Numbered from the stretch's first letter, positions 9,652 through 18,165 are shown. The stretch is DNA of 64,000 bases from Alphaproteobacteria bacterium (GCA_017307375.1 JAFKFH010000014.1:173867-237866), one strand, 5' to 3'. Notes: generated by a model not told the origin, from the sequence alone. Translations and numbers: made by a program.

Positions 9652-10548
9652 TCACGGGGCCAGCAGGCCCGAGACCGTGCCGACCAGATGGCCCGCGTCG
9701 CGGCGGGCCTTGGCCGTATGGCCGGCCAGGCCATGGCCGACCGTCTTGCCGGCATAGCGCAGGCCCGCCGCCACCCCGTGAACCGCGGCGGCGGCCCAGC
9801 CGCCGTATTTGCGCTCGAACAGCACGCGCGAGCGGGCCATGTGCAGCGCCCGGAAGAACAGCCGGCCGGGATTGCGCGGTGCCGAGGCGCCGCCCAGGTG
9901 CAGCGCGGTGGCGCCGTCGACCAGGACGAGGCCATGGCCGGCGGCACGCAGCCGCAGGCAGAGGTCGTCATCCTCGTAGAACAGGAAGAAACGCTCGTCG
10001 AAGCCGCCGATCGCCTCCCACGCCGACCGGCGGACGACGAAGGCCGCGCCGGACAGGAAATCGGCGCAGAGATCGCCTTCCGGCACCTCCCTGCCCCGCC
10101 GGCCCAGCAAGCGGCGGGCGGACAGGGCCACGTCGTGCGACGGCTGGATGCGGCAGGAGGAATCGACCAGTTGCGGCGCGAACAGCGCGGCATCGGGATA
10201 GCGGTCGCTGGCGGCGATCAGGGCGGCGGCGGCCCCGGGTGCCAGCCGGCAGTCCGGGTTGATCACCAGCGCCAGTTCGCGCCGGGTCCGGGTCATGCCG
10301 AGATTGACGGCGCGGCCGAAGCCGAGATTTTCCGGATTGGCGACGATCACCGCATCGGGCCGCAGCGCGCGGACCAGCGCCACGGTGCCGTCGCGCGAGG
10401 CGTTGTCGACAACGACGATGTCGGCGGCGACCGGCAGCGCGGCCAGGCAGCCGCCGATGACCGCCGCCGAATTATGGGTCACGACCACGATCGACAGGCG
10501 GCCGGCCGCCGATTTCTGATCGAGATGGGCCAGTAGCGGTTGTGTCAT
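9652..10548 (-). CDS. Family 2 glycosyltransferase (rhamnosyltransferase-like)
   Basis: This 298-residue cytoplasmic GT-A enzyme transfers sugar from a nucleotide sugar. It shows LSIVVVTHNS at the start, VVVDNASRDGT, the ENLGFGRAVNLG motif, a DXD-like NPDCRL, and the GGFDERFFLFYEDDDLCLR active-site segment that is typical of WbbL/RfbN-type transferases. The C-terminal part has basic amphipathic helices suggesting membrane association. Start ATG 10548 (MTQPLL). It diverges from the acyltransferase gene, and both may modify surface polysaccharide. Confidence 0.88.
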   Translation of the reverse strand: MTQPLLAHLDQKSAAGRLSIVVVTHNSAAVIGGCLAALPVAADIVVVDNASRDGTVALVRALRPDAVIVANPENLGFGRAVNLGMTRTRRELALVINPDCRLAPGAAAALIAASDRYPDAALFAPQLVDSSCRIQPSHDVALSARRLLGRRGREVPEGDLCADFLSGAAFVVRRSAWEAIGGFDERFFLFYEDDDLCLRLRAAGHGLVLVDGATALHLGGASAPRNPGRLFFRALHMARSRVLFERKYGGWAAAAVHGVAAGLRYAGKTVGHGLAGHTAKARRDAGHLVGTVSGLLAP

Positions 10549-10681
10549 AGGGCAAATCCTTCGCGTTCGAGCCACCCCACCGGATGGTTAACGCGGCCTT
10601 CACCATAACCCTGCGCAAGATTTTCGGGGCGGCATCGGCTAGGGTGCCGGCCGGTTGCTTACCCCCGGAGACGCCTGAACG

Positions 10682-11734
10682 ATGCTCTACAATGTGCAGG
10701 CCGGACGCGCGCTGGCCGCCCTGATGGTCGTCTATCTGCATGTCACCGCGATGATTTCCGAACGCTTCGGCGGCATGGAGTGGTTCTATCCGGGGGCCGC
10801 CGGCGTCGACATCTTCTTTGCGATCTCGGGCTTCCTGATGGTGATGACCACGGCCGGCCAATGGGGCCAGCCCGGCGTCTGGCGCAGCTTCATCGTGCGC
10901 CGCATCATCCGCATCGTGCCGCTCTACTGGCTGATGACCGCGGCGAAGCTGGCCCAGATGCTGGTCATCCCCGCGCTGGCCCAGCGCTCGACCCTGGTCC
11001 CCTGGCACGTCGTCGCCTCCTTCCTGTTCATTCCCGCCTGGAATGCCGAGCATGAGGCCATTCCCCTGATACCGCTGGGCTGGACGCTGTCGTTCGAGAT
11101 GCTGTTCTACGTGTTGTTCGCCGCGGCGCTGGCCCTGCGCCTGCGGCCGGTGCCCTGGCTGACCGCGGTGCTGGTGGCGGGCGCGGCCATCGGCCTGTTC
11201 CGCACCGACGGCTGGGGGGCCGAGGCCAGGCTGCTCGACCCGCTGCTGCTCGAATTCGTCTTCGGCATGGGTATCGCCATGGCCGCTCTGCGCGGCCGCT
11301 ACCTGCCGGTGCCGGTGGCGCTGGTCGGCGCGCCGGCGATGTTCCTGGTGCTGGTCGCGACCAACTGGCTCGACCCCGGCTGGGCCAACGGCCATCGCGC
11401 GCTGGTCTGGGGCGTGCCGGGGGCGATCCTGCTGGCCTGCCTCGTGGCGCTGGAGGGGCGGTGGCGGGGCCGGCTGTTCCGGCTTGCCTGTTTCCTGGGC
11501 GATGCCTCCTACGCGATCTACCTGGCCCATGGGTTCGTGCTGTCGATCGTCGGCGTCCTGTTCACCCGGCTGTTCGGGCCGCGCTTCGACTGGTCGGGCT
11601 GGCTGTTGCTGCCGACTTTCGTGCTGGCGGTGGCGGGCGGCGTGATCGTCCATCTGCTGATCGAGCGGCCGGTGACCGACTGGCTGCGCCGCCGCTGGCA
11701 CGAACGGCGGCTGCGCCGGGCGGTATCGGCCTGA
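10682..11734 (+). CDS. Acyltransferase 3 family membrane protein
   Basis: This 350-residue polytopic inner-membrane protein of the OafA/NodX type transfers acyl groups to sugars. The N-terminal segment has the family pattern VQAGRALAALMVVYLHV with the catalytic-type His, then FFAISGFLMVM, and a basic loop with FIVRRIIRIVPLYWL. About ten hydrophobic segments follow, ending in a basic tail. ATG 10682 starts the family motif almost at once. It is divergent from the GT2 gene across a 133-base spacer. Confidence 0.88.
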   Translation: MLYNVQAGRALAALMVVYLHVTAMISERFGGMEWFYPGAAGVDIFFAISGFLMVMTTAGQWGQPGVWRSFIVRRIIRIVPLYWLMTAAKLAQMLVIPALAQRSTLVPWHVVASFLFIPAWNAEHEAIPLIPLGWTLSFEMLFYVLFAAALALRLRPVPWLTAVLVAGAAIGLFRTDGWGAEARLLDPLLLEFVFGMGIAMAALRGRYLPVPVALVGAPAMFLVLVATNWLDPGWANGHRALVWGVPGAILLACLVALEGRWRGRLFRLACFLGDASYAIYLAHGFVLSIVGVLFTRLFGPRFDWSGWLLLPTFVLAVAGGVIVHLLIERPVTDWLRRRWHERRLRRAVSA

Positions 11735-11802
11735 CGGCGCCAAGGCGGACGGAACCCCTTGGCATTGCCCGAACAGGGGGGCGATGCTAAAAGGCGGCCG
11801 AC

Positions 11803-12267
11803 ATGTCAGCGAACGCGACCGACGATACCGTGCCGGCCGGCTTCAAGCCGTTCCCGATAGCGGAGGGTTTTGCCGCCCATAATGGCCCGCTCTATATCCG
11901 CCGCGATGCCGGGGGCGGCGTGCGCCTGGGTTTCCGGGTGGACCGCCAGCATCTGAACGCCGGCGGGGTGTGCCATGGTGGCATGCTGATGACGCTGGCC
12001 GACATGGCGCTGGGAATTTCCGCGACCGTCGCCGCCGGCGGGCGCAAGTTCCTGCCGACCGTGACGATGGCGACCGAATTCCTGCGTCCGGCCGAGCTCG
12101 GCCAGTGGGTCGAGGCGATCGGCGAGCCGTTGCGCATCACCCGCAATCTCGGCTTTTCCGTCTGCCGGGTGATGGCGGGCGGCGAACTGGTCCTCCATGC
12201 CTCGGGCACGCTGAAGGTGCCGCAGGCCGAATGGGCCCATGACTTCAACCAGATCCTCGCCGATTGA
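11803..12267 (+). CDS. PaaI-type hotdog thioesterase
   Basis: This 154-residue hotdog-fold protein probably hydrolyses acyl-CoA thioesters. The helix motif [21 protein letters not shown] contains the conserved HGG and the acidic residue that act in catalysis in PaaI-type enzymes; [11 protein letters not shown] is the following strand. The physiological acyl group is not readable. It ends ten bases from the likely lepA start and may share its transcript. Confidence 0.85.
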   Translation: MSANATDDTVPAGFKPFPIAEGFAAHNGPLYIRRDAGGGVRLGFRVDRQHLNAGGVCHGGMLMTLADMALGISATVAAGGRKFLPTVTMATEFLRPAELGQWVEAIGEPLRITRNLGFSVCRVMAGGELVLHASGTLKVPQAEWAHDFNQILAD

Positions 12268-12272
12268 GCGCC

Positions 12273-14078
12273 ATGACCGAGCTGTCCCAGATCCGCAATT
12301 TCTCCATCGTCGCCCATATCGACCACGGCAAGTCGACCCTCGCCGACCGCCTGATCGAGGCTTGCGGCGCGCTGGAAAGCCGCGAGATGACCAGCCAGAT
12401 CCTCGACTCGATGGATATCGAGCGCGAGCGCGGCATCACCATCAAGGCCCAGACCGTGCGGCTGCGCTATCGCGCCAAGGACGGCAAGGACTACGTGTTC
12501 AACCTGATGGACACGCCCGGCCATGTCGACTTCGCCTATGAAGTCTCGCGCTGCCTTGCCGCCTGCGAAGGCTCGCTGCTGGTGGTCGACGCCTCGCAGG
12601 GCGTCGAGGCGCAGACGCTGGCCAACGTCTACCAGGCGATCGAGGCCAACCACGAGATCGTGCCGGTCCTGAACAAGATCGACCTGCCGGCGGCCGACCC
12701 CGAGCGGGTCAAGGCGCAGATCGAGGAGGTGATCGGCCTCGACGCCTCCGACGCCGTCGAGATCTCGGCCAAGACGGGCCTGGGCATTCCCGACGTGCTG
12801 GAGGCGCTGGTCACCCGCCTGCCGCCGCCGAAGCACGGCGACCGCGATGCGCCGCTGAAGGCGCTGCTGATCGACAGCTGGTATGACGCCTATCTCGGCG
12901 TCGTCGTGCTGTTCCGCATCATCGACGGGGTGATGAAGAAGGGCATGAAGGTCCGCTTCATGTCGAACAAGTCGAACTACCTGGTCGAGCGTGTCGGCGT
13001 GTTCAACCCCAAGCGCACGATCGTCGACGAGCTCGGCCCCGGCGAGGTCGGGTTCCTGACCGCCGCGATCAAGCAGGTGGCCGACACCAATGTCGGCGAT
13101 ACCATCACCGACGACCGCAACCCGATCGCCGAGCCGCTGCCCGGTTTCAAGCCGTCGGTGCCGGTGGTGTTCTGCGGCCTGTTCCCGGTCGACGCCGCCG
13201 ATTTCAACGTGCTGCGCGAGAGCCTCGCCAAGCTGCGGCTGAACGATGCGAGCTTCCATTTCGAGACCGAGAGCTCGGCGGCGCTGGGCTTCGGCTTCCG
13301 CTGCGGCTTCCTCGGCCTCCTGCATCTGGAGATCATCCAGGAGCGGCTGGAGCGCGAATTCAACCTCGACCTGATCACCACCGCCCCCTCGGTGGTCTAC
13401 AAGGTCTACATGACCGACGGGACGATGCAGGAATTGCACAACCCCGCCGACATGCCCGACGTGATGAAGATCGACCGCATCGAGGAACCCTGGATCAAGG
13501 CCCAGATCCTGGTGCCGGACGAGCATCTCGGTTCGATCCTGAAGCTGTGCGAGGACCGCCGCGGCCGGCAGATCGAGCTGACCTATCACGGCAGCCGGGC
13601 GATGGTGACCTATCGCCTGCCGCTGAACGAGGTGGTGTTCGATTTCTACGACCGGCTGAAATCGGTCAGCCGGGGTTATGCCTCGTTCGACTACCAGATG
13701 GACGGGCACGAGATCGGCGACCTCGTGAAGATGTCGATCATGGTCAATGCCGAGCCGGTCGACGCGCTCGCCATGATCGTGCACAAGAGCCGGGCCGAGA
13801 TGCGCGGCCGCCAGCTCTGCGAGCGGCTGAAGGAGCTGATCCCGCGGCAGCTGTTCAAGATCGCGATCCAGGCGGCGATCGGCGCCCGCGTGATCGCCCG
13901 CGAGACCATCTCGGCGATGCGCAAGGACGTGCTGGCCAAGTGCTACGGCGGCGACATCAGCCGCAAGCGCAAGCTGCTCGACAAGCAGAAGGAAGGCAAG
14001 AAGCGCATGCGGAACGTCGGCAATGTCGAGATCCCGCAGGAAGCCTTCATCGCAGCCCTGAAGATGAACGACGACTGA
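12273..14078 (+). CDS. lepA: Elongation factor 4 (LepA)
   Basis: LepA is a ribosome-associated GTPase that back-translocates or assists ribosomes, partly at the membrane. The 601-residue product has G1 AHIDHGKS (14-21), switch II DTPGHVD (80-86) and NKID (134-137). Then come the EF-G-like domains and the LepA-specific C-terminal domain with [27 protein letters not shown] and [19 protein letters not shown] 12273 is chosen; the in-frame TTG at 12264 is weaker and overlaps the previous gene. Its 3' end overlaps a convergent membrane protein gene by 32 bases. Confidence 0.97.
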   Translation: MTELSQIRNFSIVAHIDHGKSTLADRLIEACGALESREMTSQILDSMDIERERGITIKAQTVRLRYRAKDGKDYVFNLMDTPGHVDFAYEVSRCLAACEGSLLVVDASQGVEAQTLANVYQAIEANHEIVPVLNKIDLPAADPERVKAQIEEVIGLDASDAVEISAKTGLGIPDVLEALVTRLPPPKHGDRDAPLKALLIDSWYDAYLGVVVLFRIIDGVMKKGMKVRFMSNKSNYLVERVGVFNPKRTIVDELGPGEVGFLTAAIKQVADTNVGDTITDDRNPIAEPLPGFKPSVPVVFCGLFPVDAADFNVLRESLAKLRLNDASFHFETESSAALGFGFRCGFLGLLHLEIIQERLEREFNLDLITTAPSVVYKVYMTDGTMQELHNPADMPDVMKIDRIEEPWIKAQILVPDEHLGSILKLCEDRRGRQIELTYHGSRAMVTYRLPLNEVVFDFYDRLKSVSRGYASFDYQMDGHEIGDLVKMSIMVNAEPVDALAMIVHKSRAEMRGRQLCERLKELIPRQLFKIAIQAAIGARVIARETISAMRKDVLAKCYGGDISRKRKLLDKQKEGKKRMRNVGNVEIPQEAFIAALKMNDD

Positions 14079-14355
14079 CCAGCGCTGCGGTCAGCAGGAC
14101 GATCCCGACGCCCAGCAGGACGATCGAGGCCGGCTGGGCCAGCGCGGCGGCAAAGCCGTTCCAGAACTCGGGCGACAGATGCTCGCGCACCGCCTGGCGG
14201 GCGGCAACGAGGCTGGCCTGGTCGATTTCCGACCACAGGCTCTCCAGCGACAGCGGTTGCCAGCCGCGCGATTCCAGCGCCTCCAAACCATCGCGGCCGA
14301 GCACCAGGATGCCCGCCATGGCACAGAGATAGCCCAGAAGCCGCACCAGACGCAT
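14047..14355 (-). CDS. Small membrane protein of unknown function
   Basis: This 102-residue protein has a hydrophobic N-terminal segment ([16 protein letters not shown]), a soluble middle with Trp and acidic residues, and a second membrane helix near the C-terminus ([17 protein letters not shown]). The N-terminal Arg and basic tail suggest both ends face the cytoplasm. I recognise no family. It is convergent with lepA and overlaps its last 32 bases. The membrane segments support a real gene. Confidence 0.6.
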   Translation of the reverse strand: MRLVRLLGYLCAMAGILVLGRDGLEALESRGWQPLSLESLWSEIDQASLVAARQAVREHLSPEFWNGFAAALAQPASIVLLGVGIVLLTAALVSRRSSSGLR

Positions 14356-14481
14356 CGACGTAACCCTTTGAACCGGGCCGCATCCTGCAACCGCCGGAAC
14401 TTCAACGCAATCGCGGGCTGAACTGTTGCAAAACCCGGACCGGCCGCTATAGTCGCGCCCGCATTAAGCAGGACCTGACCC

Positions 14482-14569
14482 GGAGGGATGGCCGAGCGGC
14501 TTAAGGCGCACGCCTGGAAAGCGTGTTCACCGAAAGGTGTCGAGGGTTCGAATCCCTCTCCCTCCGCCA
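14482..14569 (+). tRNA. tRNA-Ser (anticodon GGA)
   Basis: An 88-base class II tRNA. GGAGGGA pairs with TCCCTCC in the acceptor stem, the D arm is GCCGAGCGGC, the anticodon loop is CTGGAAA with anticodon GGA, a long variable arm is present, and the T arm contains GGTTCGAATCC. The CCA end is encoded. The last 14 bases are the prophage attachment core, repeated at 55088-55101, so integration leaves the tRNA intact. Confidence 0.96.
14556..14569 (+). repeat. attL core (14-bp direct repeat)
   Basis: CTCTCCCTCCGCCA covers the 3' acceptor strand and CCA of tRNA-Ser and recurs exactly at 55088-55101. Bases on either side of the repeat differ between the two copies. Confidence 0.88.
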
Positions 14570-14584
14570 GATACCCCGAAAAAA

Positions 14585-14601
14585 CCGCAGAAATCCGCCA
14601 T
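14585..14601 (+). repeat. 17-bp direct repeat, copy 1, left of EamA gene
   Basis: CCGCAGAAATCCGCCAT is identical at 15883-15899. The two copies bracket the EamA transporter gene and about 1.3 kb in all. They could be integrase arm sites or the scar of cargo insertion. Confidence 0.7.
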
Positions 14602-14634
14602 TTCTTCCCGACCGCCAGATCGCAACCCGTGGCG

Positions 14635-14670
14635 CGACCCGTGTTCGAAAATGATACGTCGGGAAACGTC
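14635..14670 (+). promoter_or_regulatory. Candidate integrase arm-type sites next to attL
   Basis: CGACCCGTGT (14635-14644) and GTCGGGAAACGTC (14658-14670) recur near attR: the first at 54935-54944 and 54947-54956, the second at 55054-55066. Short motifs shared by both attachment arms are what arm-binding sites of lambda-type integrases look like. The assignment is inference. Confidence 0.55.
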
Positions 14671-14754
14671 ACGGCATATCGGCGACAACTGTCCTGCTGT
14701 TAGACACCCGTACTGTGCTACCATGCCATCCGGGGCTTAACGGGGGATTTCCGA

Positions 14755-15651
14755 ATGGATCAGGCGCGGAAGGTGCTGCTGCAGGCGGCAGCGTGGGCAA
14801 TTGTGTCGGGCGCGGCGTTCGCGGCATCGTCGGCCGCCGCCAAGCTGGCCGGGGTGCGATTGCCGCCGGCCGAGGTCAGCCTGTTCCGCGCGCTGGCGGC
14901 GGCGATCGTCGTCGCCGTGGTGTTTCGCCTCGAGGCGATGGACTGGCGCCAGGCACGCGACCCGGGTTGGCATGCCGTCCGAATTGTCTCCGGCGTCGCG
15001 GCCCTGATCGCGTTCATGTTCGCCGTCACCGCGCTACCGATCGCGGTCGCCCAACTGCTGCTGATGACCCGGGTTCTGCTGATGCCTGTCGTCGCCCGGA
15101 TCCTGCTGGGCGAGCGGCTATCCGGCCGGCTGGCGCTGGCGGCCGTCGTCGGCATGGTCGGCGCGGCGGTGACCGTGTGGCCGGCCCTGACCGTCGGGGG
15201 CCAGGTGCTCGGGGTGCTGGCGGCCCTGGGCGCCGCCGTCAGCACCGCCCTATCGCAGACCGCCGTCCGCCGCCTTGGCGCCACCAACAGCCCGGCGCTG
15301 ATCGTGTGCATCTATGGCATCGGCGCGGCGGCCCTGCTGGTCCCGGTCACGGCCGTGACGGGATGGGTGACGCCGCCCGCCTCGAGCTGGGGCGCGCTGG
15401 CGGTCCTGGGCGTCGCCGCCGCCCTGGCACAGTACGCGGCCGTCGCCGCCTTCCGCCTCGGCCCCGTGGCCTATATCGCGCCCTTGGACCTGACCGGCAT
15501 CCCAATCGCCGCGGCCGTCGGCTACCTGCTGTTCGGCGACGTGCCCAGCCGGTTCGACCTGGTCGGCGCGGTGCTGATCATCGGATCGGCCTGGTACGTC
15601 ATCCGGACCGGGGCGCCCGAGGGCAACGCGACCATGTCACGCGGCGCGTGA
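14755..15651 (+). CDS. EamA/DMT-family transporter, prophage cargo
   Basis: This 298-residue inner-membrane protein has about ten transmembrane segments in two EamA repeats (the second beginning near VLGVLAALGAAVSTAL). Each repeat ends in a GE/GD-rich loop followed by Leu (LLGERLSG; LFGDVPSR), the usual pattern of drug/metabolite exporters. The substrate is unknown. It lies inside the attachment repeats but outside the phage lysis operon and on the opposite strand, which is the position of a lysogenic-conversion gene. Flanking 17-bp repeats hint at separate acquisition. Confidence 0.88.
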   Translation: MDQARKVLLQAAAWAIVSGAAFAASSAAAKLAGVRLPPAEVSLFRALAAAIVVAVVFRLEAMDWRQARDPGWHAVRIVSGVAALIAFMFAVTALPIAVAQLLLMTRVLLMPVVARILLGERLSGRLALAAVVGMVGAAVTVWPALTVGGQVLGVLAALGAAVSTALSQTAVRRLGATNSPALIVCIYGIGAAALLVPVTAVTGWVTPPASSWGALAVLGVAAALAQYAAVAAFRLGPVAYIAPLDLTGIPIAAAVGYLLFGDVPSRFDLVGAVLIIGSAWYVIRTGAPEGNATMSRGA

Positions 15652-15882
15652 AAAGGTCGGATTTTCCGCCCATAAGCCGGAAACCGCTGCGATTTCATGG
15701 CCTTGCGTCACTGGCCATCGAAACGCCTGTTTGCGGGCTGTTTTCCGGTCGCAATGGCGGATATCCGCCGATTTTCGGTGGACATCGGGCGGAGCACCCG
15801 GCGCGTGCCACGATGGGGGCCGGTTGTCAAAAACGGTGGTTTTGTCTAATCCGGTTGCCTCGGCCCGAAGGCAACCGGAAAC

Positions 15883-15899
15883 CCGCAGAAATCCGCCAT
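15883..15899 (+). repeat. 17-bp direct repeat, copy 2, right of EamA gene
   Basis: Exact match to 14585-14601. The sub-motif ATCCGCCAT also occurs inverted at 15754-15762, overlapping the palindrome. Confidence 0.7.
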
Positions 15900-15952
15900 C
15901 CGGAATAGCTTCGGAATTTTCTGCCCCATTTTGGTCAGGGTCATCCCAGAAC

Positions 15953-15988
15953 GAAAAAGGACCCCGCCACCCTTGCGGGCAGCGGGGT
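15953..15988 (-). terminator. Terminator of the late (structural/lysis) operon
   Basis: Read leftward, ACCCCGC and GCGGGGT (15961-15967 with 15982-15988) form a stem with an inner GC-rich part, followed by CCTTTTTCG. It comes about 45 bases after the Rz1-like stop, the natural end of the leftward phage transcript. Confidence 0.8.
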
Positions 15989-16031
15989 CAGTTGGCCGGC
16001 GGGGTGTTCCTTCCCTATGCGGCCGGCGAAT

Positions 16032-16223
16032 TCAGCGACAGACGGCCGCCCACGTCTCGTTATGTGCCAGCACCTGGCGGGCGGTCGGGTCGGTCAGCAC
16101 GTCGGCCCGGCTGGTGTAGATCGGCCGGGCCACCGCGCAGTACTCAGTCCCGCGACCAGTCCCGCCGCAGGCGGTCAGCAGCAGCGCCATCAGGCTGACG
16201 GCTGATATCGCGATCGATCGCAT
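16032..16223 (-). CDS. Rz1-like outer-membrane spanin lipoprotein
   Basis: This 63-residue product has a lipoprotein signal, MRSIAISAVSLMALLLTAC, with lipobox LTAC at the cleavage site and a short mature part. The o-spanin would be anchored in the outer membrane and join the i-spanin to break the outer membrane at lysis. The start at 16223 lies inside the Rz-like gene in another frame, giving an 80-base overlap, the familiar overlapped Rz/Rz1 layout. The mature part is less proline-rich than in lambda Rz1. Confidence 0.7.
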   Translation of the reverse strand: MRSIAISAVSLMALLLTACGGTGRGTEYCAVARPIYTSRADVLTDPTARQVLAHNETWAAVCR

Positions 16224-16383
16224 CGCGTTCTCCCATGGTGTGGATCGTCCGTTGCAGCCCGTCGACGCGCTCGGCCGAGCGGCCGGAGGCATAGAGCCAG
16301 GCGCCGATGGCAAGCGCCGCCACGACGGCGAGCGCGGCGAGGATGGCTCGCCCGCCGCCGATCGCCAGCAGCCACGCCGGCAT
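16144..16383 (-). CDS. Rz-like inner-membrane spanin subunit
   Basis: This 79-residue protein has an N-terminal membrane anchor (AILAALAVVAALAIGAWLYASG) followed by a charged helical tail, as expected for an i-spanin, though it is short (lambda Rz has 153 residues). ATG 16383 overlaps the endolysin stop (TGATG). The Rz1-like gene begins within its 3' third. The identification rests on position, topology and overlap more than on sequence. Confidence 0.6.
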   Translation of the reverse strand: MPAWLLAIGGGRAILAALAVVAALAIGAWLYASGRSAERVDGLQRTIHTMGERDAIDRDISRQPDGAAADRLRRDWSRD

Positions 16384-17108
16384 CACCCGGCCCGACGGCG
16401 TGTCGCCCACCAGATCCCGACGCCGGCCGCGACGGCCAGCAGCAGGATGGCCAGCTGCGGGTTGATCCCGACGCCCACCAGTGCCTGATGCACCCCGCCG
16501 ACCTGGATGACGACCTGCTGAGCAGCCGTAGCCGTGGCGGCGATCGTGCCGCCGATCCGGGCGACGGGCGCCAGCCGGTCGGGCGTCGCCTCGACGTCGG
16601 CCGCCCGGGTGCGCTGCGGGTCGTGGGCCTGGCTGTCGGCGGTCGGGGTCATGTACAGCGCCGCCTCGGCCGCGCGGCGGCGCACCAGGCCGTTCAGCAC
16701 GACGCGCCGCCCCTTGGCGTTGGTTGCCTTGTTCCACATGGCGAAGGCCTGCGCTGCGCCGGCCCAATCGCCCGCGTTGTGCCGCTTCAGGACCGTCGAC
16801 TTGCGAAAGCCAGTAGTCCCGATGTTGAACCGCAGGCTGACCAGCGCGGCGAAGGCGTTGTCGTTGGTCGGTACGGTCACCGCGCGCTCAACGTCGCGCT
16901 CGGCCTCGTCCAGATCCATATCCAGCAGCCGATCGGCCTCGGCCGCCGTGATGGTCTGCCCCTCATGGACATCGGGGCCGGTATGACCCCAGCCGATGGT
17001 GAGCACGCCGGCGGGGCAGCGGTACGCGGTCAGCGCCGGGCCGCCGCCCGGCCCCTGCTCGAATTCGTGATACAGGGCCAGGCCTGCCGCGTTGGTCTGT
17101 CGGGGCAT
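16383..17108 (-). CDS. GH24 phage endolysin with C-terminal membrane anchor
   Basis: This 241-residue muramidase cleaves the peptidoglycan sugar backbone. The T4/P22-type domain begins near GLALYHEFEQ, with catalytic Glu17, Cys31 where T4 lysozyme has Asp20 (AYRCPAGVLTIGWGHT), and Thr37. The domain ends near residue 150. A linker follows, then a hydrophobic helix (QLAILLLAVAAGVGIWWA) and a basic tail. Start ATG 17108 has a strong AAGGAGA site; longer upstream reading frames are out-of-frame shadows of neighbours. The C-terminal helix may tether the enzyme or delay release. Confidence 0.88.
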   Translation of the reverse strand: MPRQTNAAGLALYHEFEQGPGGGPALTAYRCPAGVLTIGWGHTGPDVHEGQTITAAEADRLLDMDLDEAERDVERAVTVPTNDNAFAALVSLRFNIGTTGFRKSTVLKRHNAGDWAGAAQAFAMWNKATNAKGRRVVLNGLVRRRAAEAALYMTPTADSQAHDPQRTRAADVEATPDRLAPVARIGGTIAATATAAQQVVIQVGGVHQALVGVGINPQLAILLLAVAAGVGIWWATRRRAG

Positions 17109-17128
17109 CGTCGTCTCCTTCAGGTGGA

Positions 17129-17353
17129 TCAGGCCGGTTCGCGGCCCATGGTGATGCTGGGCCGGCCGGCCTGGCGGCGGATTGCCGCGGCCAGGTCCTC
17201 GAGGTGGACGAGCGCGACGCCGAGCGGTACCGGGTAGACCTCGGCCGAACCGCCAGCGCGGGGCACGACCAATTCGATTCGCCCCTCGGCGGTCCGGTAG
17301 AAGGGCGCGGCGCAACCGGGCGTGACGCCTGGCGGCAGATCGTCGGCGCTCAT
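17129..17353 (-). CDS. Small hypothetical protein of the lysis cassette
   Basis: This 74-residue soluble protein of unknown family overlaps the holin-like gene stop by four bases (ATGA) and ends 20 bases before the endolysin start. It contains PGCAAPFYRTAEGRIELVVPR and has no membrane segment. Its tight placement between holin and endolysin genes supports expression. It might modulate lysis timing, but nothing in the sequence proves that. Confidence 0.6.
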   Translation of the reverse strand: MSADDLPPGVTPGCAAPFYRTAEGRIELVVPRAGGSAEVYPVPLGVALVHLEDLAAAIRRQAGRPSITMGREPA

Positions 17354-17556
17354 CGCTGGTCGGGCTGCTGGCCGCGCCGGCGCTCGACCAGGCCGACGAT
17401 GATCCGGACGACGCCATGAATGGCCATGATCGCGCCGCCCACCGTCGCGATCGTCGTCGCGAACAGGTTGATGTCGTGCAACCACGCCGCCCAGTAGGGC
17501 GAGGTCAAGAGGGTGCCGCCGATGACGGTTTCGGTGGCCGGACCCGGTGTCTGCAT
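17350..17556 (-). CDS. Putative holin
   Basis: This 68-residue protein has a central hydrophobic stretch (LFATTIATVGGAIMAIHGVVRIIVGLV) and a charged C-terminus (ERRRGQQPDQR), consistent with a small holin that perforates the inner membrane. ATG 17556 follows a GGGGAA ribosome site; a TTG twelve bases upstream was rejected. It is the first gene after the tail-module terminator at 17566-17593, so the lysis cassette may have its own promoter or rely on read-through. Confidence 0.65.
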   Translation of the reverse strand: MQTPGPATETVIGGTLLTSPYWAAWLHDINLFATTIATVGGAIMAIHGVVRIIVGLVERRRGQQPDQR

Positions 17557-17565
17557 GTCGTTCCC

Positions 17566-17593
17566 CAAAAAGAAAGGGGCGCCGCAGCGCCCC
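17566..17593 (-). terminator. Terminator between tail fibre genes and lysis cassette
   Basis: GGGGCGC (17576-17582) and GCGCCCC (17587-17593) form a perfect 7-bp stem with a 4-base loop. Read leftward it is followed by TTTCTTTTT. Confidence 0.85.
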
Positions 17594-17619
17594 GCCTACC
17601 TGTGTCGTTTAGGTCCCGA

Positions 17620-18165
17620 TCAGGGCCAGCCGGCGGTTTCGTCGATCGCCTCGAGCGCGGCCGCGTCGGCCGCGGCCAGGGCCTCGTCCTTCAGCGTCCT
17701 GGCATGCTGCACCACCGCGCCGTACCAGGCACCCACGGCCGCGGCGAGGGCGAGGCCGTCGGCCGCCGTGGGCAGCGGCACACGGGTATTGTCGACCGCG
17801 ATCCACCCGAGCGCGTAGGAGGCGGGCCAGGCAATCGGCGCCGGCGTCTCCGCCGTCATCATGACGGTGGTGGCATAGGCCGCCATGCCGGAGAGGTCGG
17901 CCCGCGCGCCGTCATGCACGGCGATCCTGGCCGGGCCATAGGGGGCGCCGGCCGCCAGCACCAGATCGCGCTGCGCGTTGATCGCCGCCACCTTGGCCGC
18001 CCGGGCCTCGGCGAGCGTCGGCGCCGGCAACAGCGCCTCGGCGCCGCCTGCCGAGACATAGTCCAGATAGTCGCGGTACTCGCCGTTGCGATCGTCACGC
18101 GGGATGACCGCGCCGTCGGCGATCCGCCGGATCATGCCGGCCTCGGTCAGCTCGTATTGGGTCAT
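17620..18165 (-). CDS. DUF4376-like tail fibre-associated protein
   Basis: This 181-residue protein has a short N-terminal part with VIPRDDRNGEYRDYLDYV and then the pattern LAEARAAKVAAINAQRDL, typical of the DUF4376 domain found at the end of phage tail-fibre or fibre-assembly proteins. It overlaps the end of the tail fibre gene by four bases. It likely assists fibre assembly or forms part of the fibre tip. Confidence 0.7.
   Translation of the reverse strand: MTQYELTEAGMIRRIADGAVIPRDDRNGEYRDYLDYVSAGGAEALLPAPTLAEARAAKVAAINAQRDLVLAAGAPYGPARIAVHDGARADLSGMAAYATTVMMTAETPAPIAWPASYALGWIAVDNTRVPLPTAADGLALAAAVGAWYGAVVQHARTLKDEALAAADAAALEAIDETAGWP

Larger units (their letters stand above)
15652..16031. 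other. Non-coding spacer with hairpins
   Basis: No convincing gene lies in these 380 bases. They hold a 14-bp perfect palindrome (GGCGGATATCCGCC, 15756-15769), a perfect 10-bp stem with an 8-base loop (CCGGTTGCCT at 15851-15860 with AGGCAACCGG at 15869-15878), the second 17-bp repeat at 15883-15899, and the terminator of the leftward late operon at 15953-15988. Confidence 0.7.

Noticed and set aside
15851..15878. The perfect 10-bp stem as a terminator
   Set aside because: Neither strand has a T tract after the stem, so it was listed only as a hairpin in the spacer.
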